64,000 nucleotides of DNA from CAYMZZ01 sp046297935. Its GTDB lineage: Bacteria; Bacteroidota; Bacteroidia; Chitinophagales; Chitinophagaceae. This document shows, piece after piece, positions 43,573 through 51,525 of this stretch. Under the pieces are notes generated by a model that searched no databases, had not been told where the DNA came from, and was given only the letters and a program-made list of their open reading frames with translations. The position numbers and the translations under genes were made by a program. How positions within the stretch are numbered: position 1 is the stretch's first letter; each line of letters starts with the position of its first letter. The DNA lies in NCBI GenBank assembly GCA_046297935.1, contig JBKBHA010000001.1:682001-746000 (forward strand), given 5' to 3'.

Positions 43573-46035
43573 ATGCCAAACTCATACCTCAAAATGGCTG
43601 TCCGTAATTTTCGCCGAAACAAAGTTTTCACGGCAATCAATATACTTGGATTAGCTATCGGCATTAGTGCATCGCTGGTAATATATCTTATTGTTCAGCA
43701 TGAGATGAGTTACGAAAAAGGCTGGAAAGACTCCGAGAAAATCCAGCGGGTGGTTTCTGAGATTTCATTCCCCGGTGTAACCATGAACAATTCAGGTGTA
43801 CCTGCTCCATTGGCCGACGCCGTTCGGCAGGAGGTGGCCGGAGTTGATGAGGTGACCCATTTTTTAACCGTGTACCAGGATGATATAGAAATCCCGGCTG
43901 AAGGCCAGCGCCCATCCCAAAAGTTTCGTCGGGAAAAGGATATCGTCTTTGCTGACTCCGTGTTCTTCCGTTTTTTCCCATATCAATTTGTGGCAGGAAG
44001 TGCGACCCAATCGCTACAGGAACCTTTTACTACTGTATTGACGCTTAGCCGCGCCAAAGCCTATTTCGGCGACATGGCTCCTGCACAAATTTTGGGTAAG
44101 ACTCTAATTATTTCGGATACTATCTCCACAACTATCACCGGTATCGTAAGGGATCTGGAAATGACCTCCGACTTCGCAGAATTCAAACTGTTTGTATCGC
44201 GTAGCACCATTGCCCAAACTTCACTTAAGCGCCGCTGGAGTTGGACACAATGGGGAAGCATCAATTCTGCTTCGCAATTATTTGTGAAATTAAAACCGGG
44301 AACTACTCAGGCTAACTTTCTGGCACAAATTAAAGCGCTTCGCGATAAGTATCGGGAGCGTGGTCCTGATGCACCGGCAACCGACGAGATAACGCATCAC
44401 CTGCAACCGCTAACCGATCTTCACTTTAATACTGTGTACAGCGCTTTTGGCGGCCGGCAGGCTCACCGCCCAACCCTGGCCGGATTGCTCGCCGTTGCAC
44501 TCTTCCTTTTGTTGCTGGGTTGTATCAACTTTGTAAACCTTAGCACAGCTCAGTCTTCTTCACGAGCTAAAGAGATTGGAATCCGAAAGACGCTTGGCAG
44601 CAGCAAAATTGCCCTGATCAGACAATTCCTGGTAGAAACTCTGTTGCTCACCCTGCTGGCGACTATTCTATCGCTCCTGCTCATGCCCTGGTTGTTGCAC
44701 GTTTTTTCTGATTTCATTCCACCGGAAGTCCGATTTTCTTCTGTTAACCAGCCTAAAGTGTGGTTGTTTCTGGCGGCGTTGTTGCTGGTTGTAACATTGT
44801 TGGCAGGCCTGTATCCCGCCTGGGTATTGACTAAATTTCGCCCTGTTACAGTCCTGAAGAATCAGTTAGCCGCAGATGCTGGCAAGACAAGGAAGGCCTG
44901 GATTCGAAAAACGCTGACAGTGACTCAGTTTATAGTAGCTCAGTTTCTTTTGATTGCTACTCTGGTAGTTGGCAAACAGATACACTATTCGGTTAACAAG
45001 GACCTGGGCTACAAGCGCAATGCTATCGTCACCTTTTATACACCATTTAATTTTTTTGCCAGCCAGGAAGACAACCGAAGGTTTGCGCTGTTCAATGAGC
45101 TTAATAGCATGCCAGCCTTGTCGATGCTGAGCATGGGGTCTGATGCTCCGGCCAGCAACAGTACCAATTCTACTACCTTCACCTTTCAGGAAGGGGAAAG
45201 GAAAGTGGAATTGATGGCTGAAGTAAAAACTGCCGACACGAATTATTTTCGACTTTTTGATATGAAGTTGCTGGCTGGTCGCAACCTGCTTCCTTCTGAT
45301 ACCGCTCGCGAATATGTTATCAATGAAACATTCGCAAAGGCACTCGGTTTTCAGGATCCAAAAGAAGCCGTTGGCAAAATGATTGATCGCGACGGTAAAA
45401 AACCTATTGTGGGCGTGCTTGCCGATTTTCATACCAAGTCTACCCATGCGGCCATAGAGCCGCTTGCCTATTCTGCGTCGCGTGAAAATGCGTCCTCCAT
45501 CATCATGTTGCTTCCTGCCGGAAGCAAGAGCGAATGGACAAGCCTGATCAAGAAAGTGGAAACTGCGTTTCGCAAATATTTTCCCGATGATGAGTTCAAC
45601 TATAGTTTTTTCGATGATACGGTGATGAACTTTTATCAATCTGAGCAGAATATGTCGCGCCTTCTGGCGTGGTCAACAGGACTTTGTCTTTTCATCAGTT
45701 GCCTGGGATTGCTCGGTCTGGTCATTTTTGTAACCAATTCACGCACCAAAGAAATCGGTGTTCGAAAAGTGTTAGGCGCGTCGGTCACACAAATTGTTCG
45801 TCTGCTGTCGCGCGATTTTCTTGCATTGGTAGCCCTCGCGTTTCTTATATCCATGCCGTTGGGATGGTGGGCAATGAACCGATGGTTGGAAGATTTTGTG
45901 TATCGTACAAGTATCGACTGGTGGATATTTGCAGTTACCGCCGTCGTCATGTTTGCAGCAGCGTTTCTGGTACTTGCACTCCGAACATTCCGGGCTGCTC
46001 GTAACAATCCTGTAAAAAGTTTAAGAACCGAGTAA
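43573..46035 (+). CDS. FtsX/MacB-type ABC permease (6 of 6)
   Basis: The product is 820 residues from the ATG at 43573 (MPNSYLKMAVRNFRRNKVFT). The frame is open from 43495, but that extension is unlike the paralogues. It has two FtsX blocks with AKEIGIRKTLGSSKIALIRQ and TKEIGVRKVLGASVTQIVRL, and ends NPVKSLRTE. It is followed after 19 bases by the second ATPase gene, so the pair may form its own transporter. Confidence 0.92.
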   Translation: MPNSYLKMAVRNFRRNKVFTAINILGLAIGISASLVIYLIVQHEMSYEKGWKDSEKIQRVVSEISFPGVTMNNSGVPAPLADAVRQEVAGVDEVTHFLTVYQDDIEIPAEGQRPSQKFRREKDIVFADSVFFRFFPYQFVAGSATQSLQEPFTTVLTLSRAKAYFGDMAPAQILGKTLIISDTISTTITGIVRDLEMTSDFAEFKLFVSRSTIAQTSLKRRWSWTQWGSINSASQLFVKLKPGTTQANFLAQIKALRDKYRERGPDAPATDEITHHLQPLTDLHFNTVYSAFGGRQAHRPTLAGLLAVALFLLLLGCINFVNLSTAQSSSRAKEIGIRKTLGSSKIALIRQFLVETLLLTLLATILSLLLMPWLLHVFSDFIPPEVRFSSVNQPKVWLFLAALLLVVTLLAGLYPAWVLTKFRPVTVLKNQLAADAGKTRKAWIRKTLTVTQFIVAQFLLIATLVVGKQIHYSVNKDLGYKRNAIVTFYTPFNFFASQEDNRRFALFNELNSMPALSMLSMGSDAPASNSTNSTTFTFQEGERKVELMAEVKTADTNYFRLFDMKLLAGRNLLPSDTAREYVINETFAKALGFQDPKEAVGKMIDRDGKKPIVGVLADFHTKSTHAAIEPLAYSASRENASSIIMLLPAGSKSEWTSLIKKVETAFRKYFPDDEFNYSFFDDTVMNFYQSEQNMSRLLAWSTGLCLFISCLGLLGLVIFVTNSRTKEIGVRKVLGASVTQIVRLLSRDFLALVALAFLISMPLGWWAMNRWLEDFVYRTSIDWWIFAVTAVVMFAAAFLVLALRTFRAARNNPVKSLRTE

Positions 46036-46054
46036 AATAAACAAGGACAACATC

Positions 46055-46720
46055 ATGCTGGAGCTGAAGAAAATATACAAATGGGTCAATAGTGGAGCCA
46101 ATCGTGTGTTTCTTTTGAAAGATATCAACCTCACTATTCAGGAAGGAGAATTTGTTTCCATCATGGGACCTTCGGGTTCCGGTAAATCAACGCTGCTCAA
46201 TATTATTGGTATGCTCGATGGTTTTGACGAAGGAGAGTATCGATTTCTGGGTGAGCCGGTACACCAAATGAAAGAAAAGCAACGATCGCAATTATATAAA
46301 CGACATATTGGGTTCGTCTTTCAGGCCTACCATCTTATAGACGAATTGACGGTTTATGAAAACATCGAAACGCCGCTCTTGTATCAGGATTTTAAGTCAG
46401 GCGAAAGGAAGGCTATGGTTGCCGACATGCTTGATCGGTTTCAGATCGTGGGGAAAAAGGATTTGTTCCCCAATCAGCTCTCAGGCGGGCAGCAGCAACT
46501 GGTTGGAATAGCCAGAGCGCTGATTGCGAAGCCAAAACTGTTGTTGGCCGACGAGCCAACCGGAAACCTCAATTCAAAACAGGGCGAAGAAATAATGCAG
46601 TTGTTTTCCGAGCTTAACAAGGATGGCGTAACGATCATCCAGGTTACACATTCCGAAAAAAATGCGGCCTACGGCAGCAAAATCATCCATTTGCTTGATG
46701 GAATGGTGGAACGTAAATAA
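46055..46720 (+). CDS. Second MacB/LolD-type ABC transporter ATPase, divergent signature
   Basis: The 221-residue protein has Walker A GPSGSGKST (38-46), Q-loop FQAYHLIDEL, signature LSGGQQQLVGIARA and Walker B LLLADEPTGNLNS, with switch His199. Compared with the first ATPase of the locus, the signature-helix Arg149 is Leu and the D-loop Asp173 is Asn. Both positions are usually conserved (QQQRVAIARA, GNLDS). It may therefore hydrolyse ATP more slowly or form an asymmetric pair with the first ATPase. Its TAA stop overlaps the ATG of the TolC-type gene by one base (TAATG). Confidence 0.93.
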   Translation: MLELKKIYKWVNSGANRVFLLKDINLTIQEGEFVSIMGPSGSGKSTLLNIIGMLDGFDEGEYRFLGEPVHQMKEKQRSQLYKRHIGFVFQAYHLIDELTVYENIETPLLYQDFKSGERKAMVADMLDRFQIVGKKDLFPNQLSGGQQQLVGIARALIAKPKLLLADEPTGNLNSKQGEEIMQLFSELNKDGVTIIQVTHSEKNAAYGSKIIHLLDGMVERK

Positions 46721-48183
46721 TGAATTACCCGATTTTGTACAAAATGAAACGAATGAAATATATATGGCTACTATTCGGCCTGACGCTTGGAGTTGTTGGG
46801 AGGGGCATGACACAGAACAGCGGCTCTGGCAAAATAGATCTTCAACAGGCCATCGAAACCGGATTGAAAAATAATCTGGATGTAAAGCGCAGCGAAACAT
46901 TGATGCAATCGAGCCGGGTAGACTGGAATCAGGCCCGACTAAATCAATTGCCTTCTGTTGACGGTAGCGCCAGTTCGGGCATTAATCAGGGCCGGAGTAT
47001 TGATCCATTCACCAACTCGTTTGTTAACCAGCAAATCAATTTTTCGAGCTATGGCTTATCGGCCGGGGTGGTGTTGTTCAATGGTTTTTCCATGAAAAAC
47101 GCAGTTAAGCAAAATGAAGCCGCTTACGATGCATCGCGGATGGACTGGCAACAGGTGCGTGACAATCTGACGATTCAGATTATATTGGCGTACTTGCAGG
47201 TGCTCACGAATGAAGATCAACTGGCACAAGCAACTAACCAGGCAAAATTATCAAAGGAGCAGGTTGATCGCCTGATCATACTTGATCAACAAGGTGCCAT
47301 ACCGCCCTCTGATCTTTCCGATTTGCGAGGGCAAAATGCCAATGATCAGCTGGCGATCATTTCTTCACGAAATGCACTGGCTACATCGAAACTCACGCTT
47401 TGCCAGTTACTCAACATTCCTTACGATGCCTCCATGCAACTGGAACGTGTGGAAGCCAGTCAGTTTGCGATGCAGTACAGTACTACTCCCGATAGCATCT
47501 ATCAGACCGCTTTGAGCCAGTTTGCACAGGTCAGAGCGGCCAGCATGCGAACACGCAGTTGGGAGTACGCTGTAAAGGCAGAACGCGGCCGTTTGTTTCC
47601 AACACTCAGTTTGTCGGCCGGTGCTACCACCAACTATTCGAGTGCCGCCCGAAGTAGTGCCTATGTTGGTAGCAACGATGTGATTACTGAAGATTATGTT
47701 ACAGTTAATGGGACACAGTTTCCGGTAGTGAAGAAGATAGATGATTATACCAACAGTAAGATTCCCTACGGCCGTCAGTTGAACAACAACCTTTACTCAC
47801 AAGTAAGCCTCAACTTGCGCGTCCCTATTTTTTCAAATTGGCAACAGCGTAATCGTATTCGTGTGGCACAACTGAACCTTGAGAATACTCGCGCTGTTGA
47901 AAAAACTGCTCAGACTCAGCTGCAACAGGCCATCGAACAGGCCTATGTAAATATGACCGCCGCGTGGGATCGCTACCATGCACTGCTGGAGCAGGTGCAG
48001 GCCTACGAACAGTCGTTTAAAGCGGCAGAAGTGCGATTCAATGCAGGTGTAGGAAATACGATCGACTATCTCACGGCCAAGAACAACTGGGACAGGTCCA
48101 ATATCAATCTGATAGCTGCCAGATACGATTATTTGCTTCGCACAAAAGTGCTGGATTATTATCAGGGCCGCAAGTTATTCTGA
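46720..48183 (+). CDS. TolC-family outer membrane efflux channel
   Basis: The product is 487 residues. A signal peptide is best formed from the internal ATG at 46744 or 46753 (MKYIWLLFGLTLGVVG). The ATG at 46720 is kept because of the TAATG overlap with the ATPase. Two outer-membrane-efflux repeats are seen. The first has LQQAIETGLKNNLDVKRSE and INQGRSIDPFTNSFVNQQI, the latter typical of Bacteroidota TolC proteins. The second includes NLENTRAVEKTAQTQLQQAI and FNAGVGNTIDYLTAKN. It supplies the outer-membrane exit for the export locus and is its last gene. Confidence 0.93.
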   Translation: MNYPILYKMKRMKYIWLLFGLTLGVVGRGMTQNSGSGKIDLQQAIETGLKNNLDVKRSETLMQSSRVDWNQARLNQLPSVDGSASSGINQGRSIDPFTNSFVNQQINFSSYGLSAGVVLFNGFSMKNAVKQNEAAYDASRMDWQQVRDNLTIQIILAYLQVLTNEDQLAQATNQAKLSKEQVDRLIILDQQGAIPPSDLSDLRGQNANDQLAIISSRNALATSKLTLCQLLNIPYDASMQLERVEASQFAMQYSTTPDSIYQTALSQFAQVRAASMRTRSWEYAVKAERGRLFPTLSLSAGATTNYSSAARSSAYVGSNDVITEDYVTVNGTQFPVVKKIDDYTNSKIPYGRQLNNNLYSQVSLNLRVPIFSNWQQRNRIRVAQLNLENTRAVEKTAQTQLQQAIEQAYVNMTAAWDRYHALLEQVQAYEQSFKAAEVRFNAGVGNTIDYLTAKNNWDRSNINLIAARYDYLLRTKVLDYYQGRKLF

Positions 48184-48299
48184 TTTCCTTACTGTCAGGC
48201 ACGATCTAAATAAGTTAATGGCGATTTCATCACAGCAAAACGACAATTCGCTCAATAGCGTATTGCCTGCCCCTCCCTTTGACCTTAATTTTACATCCT

Positions 48300-48408
48300 G
48301 ATCAAAACCAAACCATAAACCTTACCTTTTTCTCGTTACAGTTTCAGTTTTAGTATTGAGAGATTCCGGACGAAAAGAACCCTCTGCTTCAGCAGGGGGT
48401 ATTTTTTT
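48300..48408 (+). ncRNA. Possible small RNA between a promoter-like site and a terminator
   Basis: TTG (48263-48265) and TAATTTTA (48286-48293, seven of eight to TAnnTTTG) are separated by 20 bases, as in Bacteroidota promoters. About 85 bases downstream lies a strong terminator. No reading frame fits between them. The alternative is that this is simply the untranslated end of the TolC transcript. Confidence 0.2.
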
Positions 48409-48409
48409 A
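48379..48409 (+). terminator. Rho-independent terminator of the export operon
   Basis: ACCCTCTGC (48379-48387) pairs with GCAGGGGGT (48392-48400) including one G-T pair. The loop is TTCA and ATTTTTTTA follows. The preceding bases are A-rich, so it may also act on the opposite strand for the NUDIX regulator gene ending at 48407. Confidence 0.9.
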
Positions 48410-49108
48410 TCGGCGCTGCGAAGCGGGTATCAGATTCATGAAATCCTGAAACCGGGCTCGGTAATGTTTGGTATTCAGTTTATGAAAAAAAGCGCCTTTC
48501 CTTGATGCCGACATATCTTTTTCCGTGAGTCGTATCACTAATTCAGTGGACAGGATCTTTCGGTTAAAATTGCGCTTATCAAATTGGTTTTCGTACACAC
48601 TTTCGAACAGGCTTTGCAATTGGGGCAGCGTGAACTTTTCCGGTAAAAGCTCAAAAAGGATCGGGTGTACAGCCGCCTTATGACGCAGTTTTTGTTTAGC
48701 CATTTTCAGAATCTCGTCGTGGTCAAATATCAGTTTTGGCACTTTGTTGAGTGGAAACCAGCCAGCATGAAATTCATCGCTCAATGGTTGCTGATATTGT
48801 TTGATGTCGATTAATGAGAAATAGGCGATCGATATGGTTCGTTCCATCGGGTCGCGGTCGGGCCTTGTAAAGCTATAAAACTGCTCCAGGTATACACCCT
48901 TCAGACCGGTTCGATCCAACAGAACCCGCTGCGCTGCTTCGTCCGCGGTTTCATCTGCTTGTATAAATCCTCCCATCAAACTCCATTTACCACGGTCTGG
49001 TTCAATGCCGCGCTGTACCAGCAGCAATTGAAGGCTTTGACCGTCGAATCCGAAGATCACGCAGTCTACGGCTGCAAGCATCCTGGTCTGGTTCCGGTAT
49101 TTATTCAT
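48407..49108 (-). CDS. NUDIX-fold transcriptional regulator (NrtR/AraR-like)
   Basis: The 233-residue protein has an N-terminal NUDIX domain and a C-terminal winged-helix part (residues about 145-230, FTLPQLQSLFESVYENQFDKRNFNRKI). The NUDIX box is degenerate: after GGFIQADETADEAAQ the catalytic RExxEExG reads RVLLDRTG, so the metal-binding glutamates are lost. That fits a ligand-sensing regulator rather than a hydrolase. Bacteroidota AraR, an L-arabinose-responsive NUDIX regulator, has this architecture. The divergent neighbour is a GH51 arabinofuranosidase and a perfect 29-base inverted repeat lies between them. A role as arabinose-responsive repressor is therefore likely, though inferred. 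Confidence 0.85.
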   Translation of the reverse strand: MNKYRNQTRMLAAVDCVIFGFDGQSLQLLLVQRGIEPDRGKWSLMGGFIQADETADEAAQRVLLDRTGLKGVYLEQFYSFTRPDRDPMERTISIAYFSLIDIKQYQQPLSDEFHAGWFPLNKVPKLIFDHDEILKMAKQKLRHKAAVHPILFELLPEKFTLPQLQSLFESVYENQFDKRNFNRKILSTELVIRLTEKDMSASRKGAFFHKLNTKHYRARFQDFMNLIPASQRR

Positions 49109-49126
49109 AACAGTAGTATCGGTTTC

Positions 49127-49155
49127 TAAACCATGTTTCGCAGAAACATGGTTTA
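49127..49155. promoter_or_regulatory. Perfect inverted repeat, probable operator of the NUDIX regulator
   Basis: TAAACCATGTTTC (49127-49139) is followed by GCA and the exact reverse complement of the first arm (49143-49155). It lies 19 bases upstream of the regulator start and 60 bases upstream of the arabinofuranosidase start. It could control both divergent genes. No T-tract follows either arm, so it is not a terminator. Confidence 0.7.
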
Positions 49156-49215
49156 AGTGTTAGAACGACATTTAAAAATAATTCTTAATTTTCAGTTCAC
49201 CACAATTCCGCCAAT

Positions 49216-50772
49216 ATGAAGCAGTTCGTTTTGTTGCTCTTGCTGGTGCTGACAATTGCCAGCATAGCCAGCAGCCAGTCTTCAGCCAGTATCAGGGTAC
49301 AGGTTTCTGAACCCGGCGCTACCATCAGCCGTCACATTTACGGCCATTTTTCAGAACATCTGGGTCGTTGTATTTACGATGGATTTTGGGTCAGCGACAC
49401 TTCAACGCTGCCCCGAAAGGATCGGATTCGCCTCGATATTGTGGAAGCGCTGCGCAAGATAAGGATTCCTAATCTACGGTGGCCAGGTGGTTGTTTTGCA
49501 GATGAATATCATTGGCGCGACGGCGTTGGGCCGCGATCCGATCGGCCGCGCATGATCAATACCAACTGGGGAAATGTTATGGAAGACAACAGTTTCGGAA
49601 CTCACGAGTTTCTGGAGCTTTGTGAGCTGCTGGGGGCTGAGCCATATATCTGCGGCAACGTGGGCAGTGGCACGGTTGAAGAAATGAGCAAATGGGTGGA
49701 ATATCTAAACTTTGATGGATTAAGTCCAATGACTGAATGGCGCGCCAAAAATGGCCGAACTAAACCATGGAATGTTCAATATTGGGGAGTGGGTAACGAG
49801 AATTGGGGATGTGGTGGAAATATGACTGCTGAATTTTATGCTGACCAATACAGACGTTATGCAAGCTATGCAAAGGATTATCCGGGTACTGTACTTCGGA
49901 AAATTGCGGGCGGCCCCAGTTCGGCCGACTATCACTGGACAGAAACCCTGATGAAGAAAATTCCGCTGAATCTGATGTGGGGTATATCGCTCCATCATTA
50001 TGTAGTACCCAACAGTTGGGCCGACAAAGGTTCGGCAACTCGTTTTGATGAAGCGGAATATGCCCGAAGCATGCAAAAGTGCCTCTTCATGGAGGAGTTG
50101 GTAAGTGAACACTCCACCATCATGGACCGCTATGATCCTCAACGTAAAGTAGCATTGGTAGTTGATGAGTGGGGAATCTGGACCAACCCCGAGCCCGGCA
50201 CCAATCCCGCCTTTTTATTCCAACAAAATAGCATACGCGATGCACTGGTGGCGGCATCTACCCTTAATATTTTCAATAACCATAGTGAGAGGGTTAAAAT
50301 GGCCAATCTGGCACAAACAGTCAACGTGTTGCAGGCGCTCATTCTTACCAAGGGCAAACAGATGTTGTTGACGCCAACCTATTATGTGTTTGATCTGTTT
50401 CAGGTTCATCAGGAGGCAAAGAAACTTGATGTAAGGTTGAATAGTCCTGGGTACGGAGTAGGGGCTGACCAGTTTGATGCCCTCAACGTGTCGGCCAGCG
50501 TTCAGGCCGACGGAATTGTTCACATAACGATCGTGAACCTTGACCCACAGAAGACCATTTCCAGCAATTTATTTGCAGACATGGGCGAACTTAGTCCGGT
50601 TGCCGGAAAAGTGCTGTCGGGTAAATCGTTTACGGACTACAACAGTTTTGAAAGGCCGGATGCAGTGGTTATACAGCCATTCCGGAATTTTCAGAAAGTC
50701 GATGGAAAATGGCAGATCAAGCTGCCTCCGTTAAGTGTTGTTCAGCTTCAATGTAAAGTGGCTGCACGTTAG
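49216..50772 (+). CDS. Alpha-L-arabinofuranosidase, GH51
   Basis: The 518-residue enzyme releases terminal arabinofuranose from arabinan or arabinoxylan. A signal peptide (hydrophobic residues 4-18, then SIASSQ) predicts export. GH51 hallmarks are ISRHIYGHFSEHLGRCIYDG, the RWPGGCFADEYHWRDGVGP motif, the acid/base Glu195 in GVGNENWGCGG and the nucleophile Glu318 in VVDEWGIW. The C-terminal beta domain ends PPLSVVQLQCKV. Its length matches the family. TAATTTTC about 30 bases upstream resembles a -7 box. It is probably under the divergent NUDIX regulator via the inverted repeat. No other arabinose genes are in view. Confidence 0.96.
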   Translation: MKQFVLLLLLVLTIASIASSQSSASIRVQVSEPGATISRHIYGHFSEHLGRCIYDGFWVSDTSTLPRKDRIRLDIVEALRKIRIPNLRWPGGCFADEYHWRDGVGPRSDRPRMINTNWGNVMEDNSFGTHEFLELCELLGAEPYICGNVGSGTVEEMSKWVEYLNFDGLSPMTEWRAKNGRTKPWNVQYWGVGNENWGCGGNMTAEFYADQYRRYASYAKDYPGTVLRKIAGGPSSADYHWTETLMKKIPLNLMWGISLHHYVVPNSWADKGSATRFDEAEYARSMQKCLFMEELVSEHSTIMDRYDPQRKVALVVDEWGIWTNPEPGTNPAFLFQQNSIRDALVAASTLNIFNNHSERVKMANLAQTVNVLQALILTKGKQMLLTPTYYVFDLFQVHQEAKKLDVRLNSPGYGVGADQFDALNVSASVQADGIVHITIVNLDPQKTISSNLFADMGELSPVAGKVLSGKSFTDYNSFERPDAVVIQPFRNFQKVDGKWQIKLPPLSVVQLQCKVAAR

Positions 50773-50778
50773 GGTCAT

Positions 50779-51429
50779 TCAGAAATCGTTAAGCAGGGTG
50801 CAATAGTCCTGGCTATAACCGATCGTATTAGCATAGCCGGCAAATTCATCTGGCCGATGCATGGTGGTGAGTACAAATGCCTTCATATTTGCATTTGCCG
50901 CAGCTTCCACACCCTTGGGGACATCTTCAAAAACGAGGCATTGGGCGGCCGACTGGTTGAGCCGCCTGGCACATATCAGATATGTTTCGGGATCAGGTTT
51001 GCTGTGAACAACATCAACTGCACTCACTACCGTGTCGAAGTAAGGCCTGATATGGAGGCCGTCTAGAACATAGTCGATATTGAATGGGAGGGCTGCTGAG
51101 CCAATAGCCATGCGAATGCCTTTTGACTTCGCTTTTTCCAGTAGTTCGGGCAAACCGGGCAGAAGCTTCAGATGGGGACGAAAAGCCGCCTGGTACTCTA
51201 CTTCTTTGTCCATGATCAGCTCGTGTTTTTCCTGATCAGTAAACCGACCGGGAAATATCCGTTCCAGCAATTCGTCGTTGCGCCCATAGCATTGTAGTTT
51301 CGTTTCTTCATATGTGAGTCCGGCACCAAGTTCATTCAAAATACGGTGCCAGGCAGTTACATGAAAGCGCATATCGTCTATCATTGTACCGTTGAGGTCA
51401 AAAAGAAAAGCGCTGTAGGATTGTATCAT
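50779..51429 (-). CDS. HAD-superfamily hydrolase with altered catalytic motif
   Basis: The 216-residue protein has the beta-phosphoglucomutase-like HAD fold: motif I in FLFDLNGTMIDD, motif II in AIGSAALP, motif III Lys in HSKPDPETYL and motif IV in VFEDVPKGVEAA. In motif I the second Asp (DxD), normally the general acid/base, is Asn (DLN). The nucleophilic Asp is kept. This can slow aspartyl-phosphate hydrolysis and favour phosphotransfer or binding. The substrate is unknown; sugar phosphates are typical for the subfamily. The gene is convergent with the arabinofuranosidase, six bases apart. A TACCTTTG box lies just upstream. Confidence 0.88.
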   Translation of the reverse strand: MIQSYSAFLFDLNGTMIDDMRFHVTAWHRILNELGAGLTYEETKLQCYGRNDELLERIFPGRFTDQEKHELIMDKEVEYQAAFRPHLKLLPGLPELLEKAKSKGIRMAIGSAALPFNIDYVLDGLHIRPYFDTVVSAVDVVHSKPDPETYLICARRLNQSAAQCLVFEDVPKGVEAAANANMKAFVLTTMHRPDEFAGYANTIGYSQDYCTLLNDF

Positions 51430-51436
51430 AGCGCCG

Positions 51437-51444
51437 CAAAGGTA
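51437..51444 (-). promoter_or_regulatory. Candidate -7 promoter box of the HAD gene
   Basis: On the minus strand TACCTTTG is an exact match to TAnnTTTG and lies seven bases before the ATG at 51429, implying a very short or no leader. No clear -33 TTG is seen at standard distance. Confidence 0.45.
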
Positions 51445-51525
51445 GTAAATTCAGGCCGCGGCATAAGTTGACATAGTGATGATTAACAGAAGAAGTTATT
51501 GTTTTACCGAACCAAACGAACACTC

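Noticed and set aside
44866..45639. Minus-strand frame of 257 codons inside permease 6
   Set aside because: It is fully contained in the antisense of a well-supported permease gene and shows no domain.
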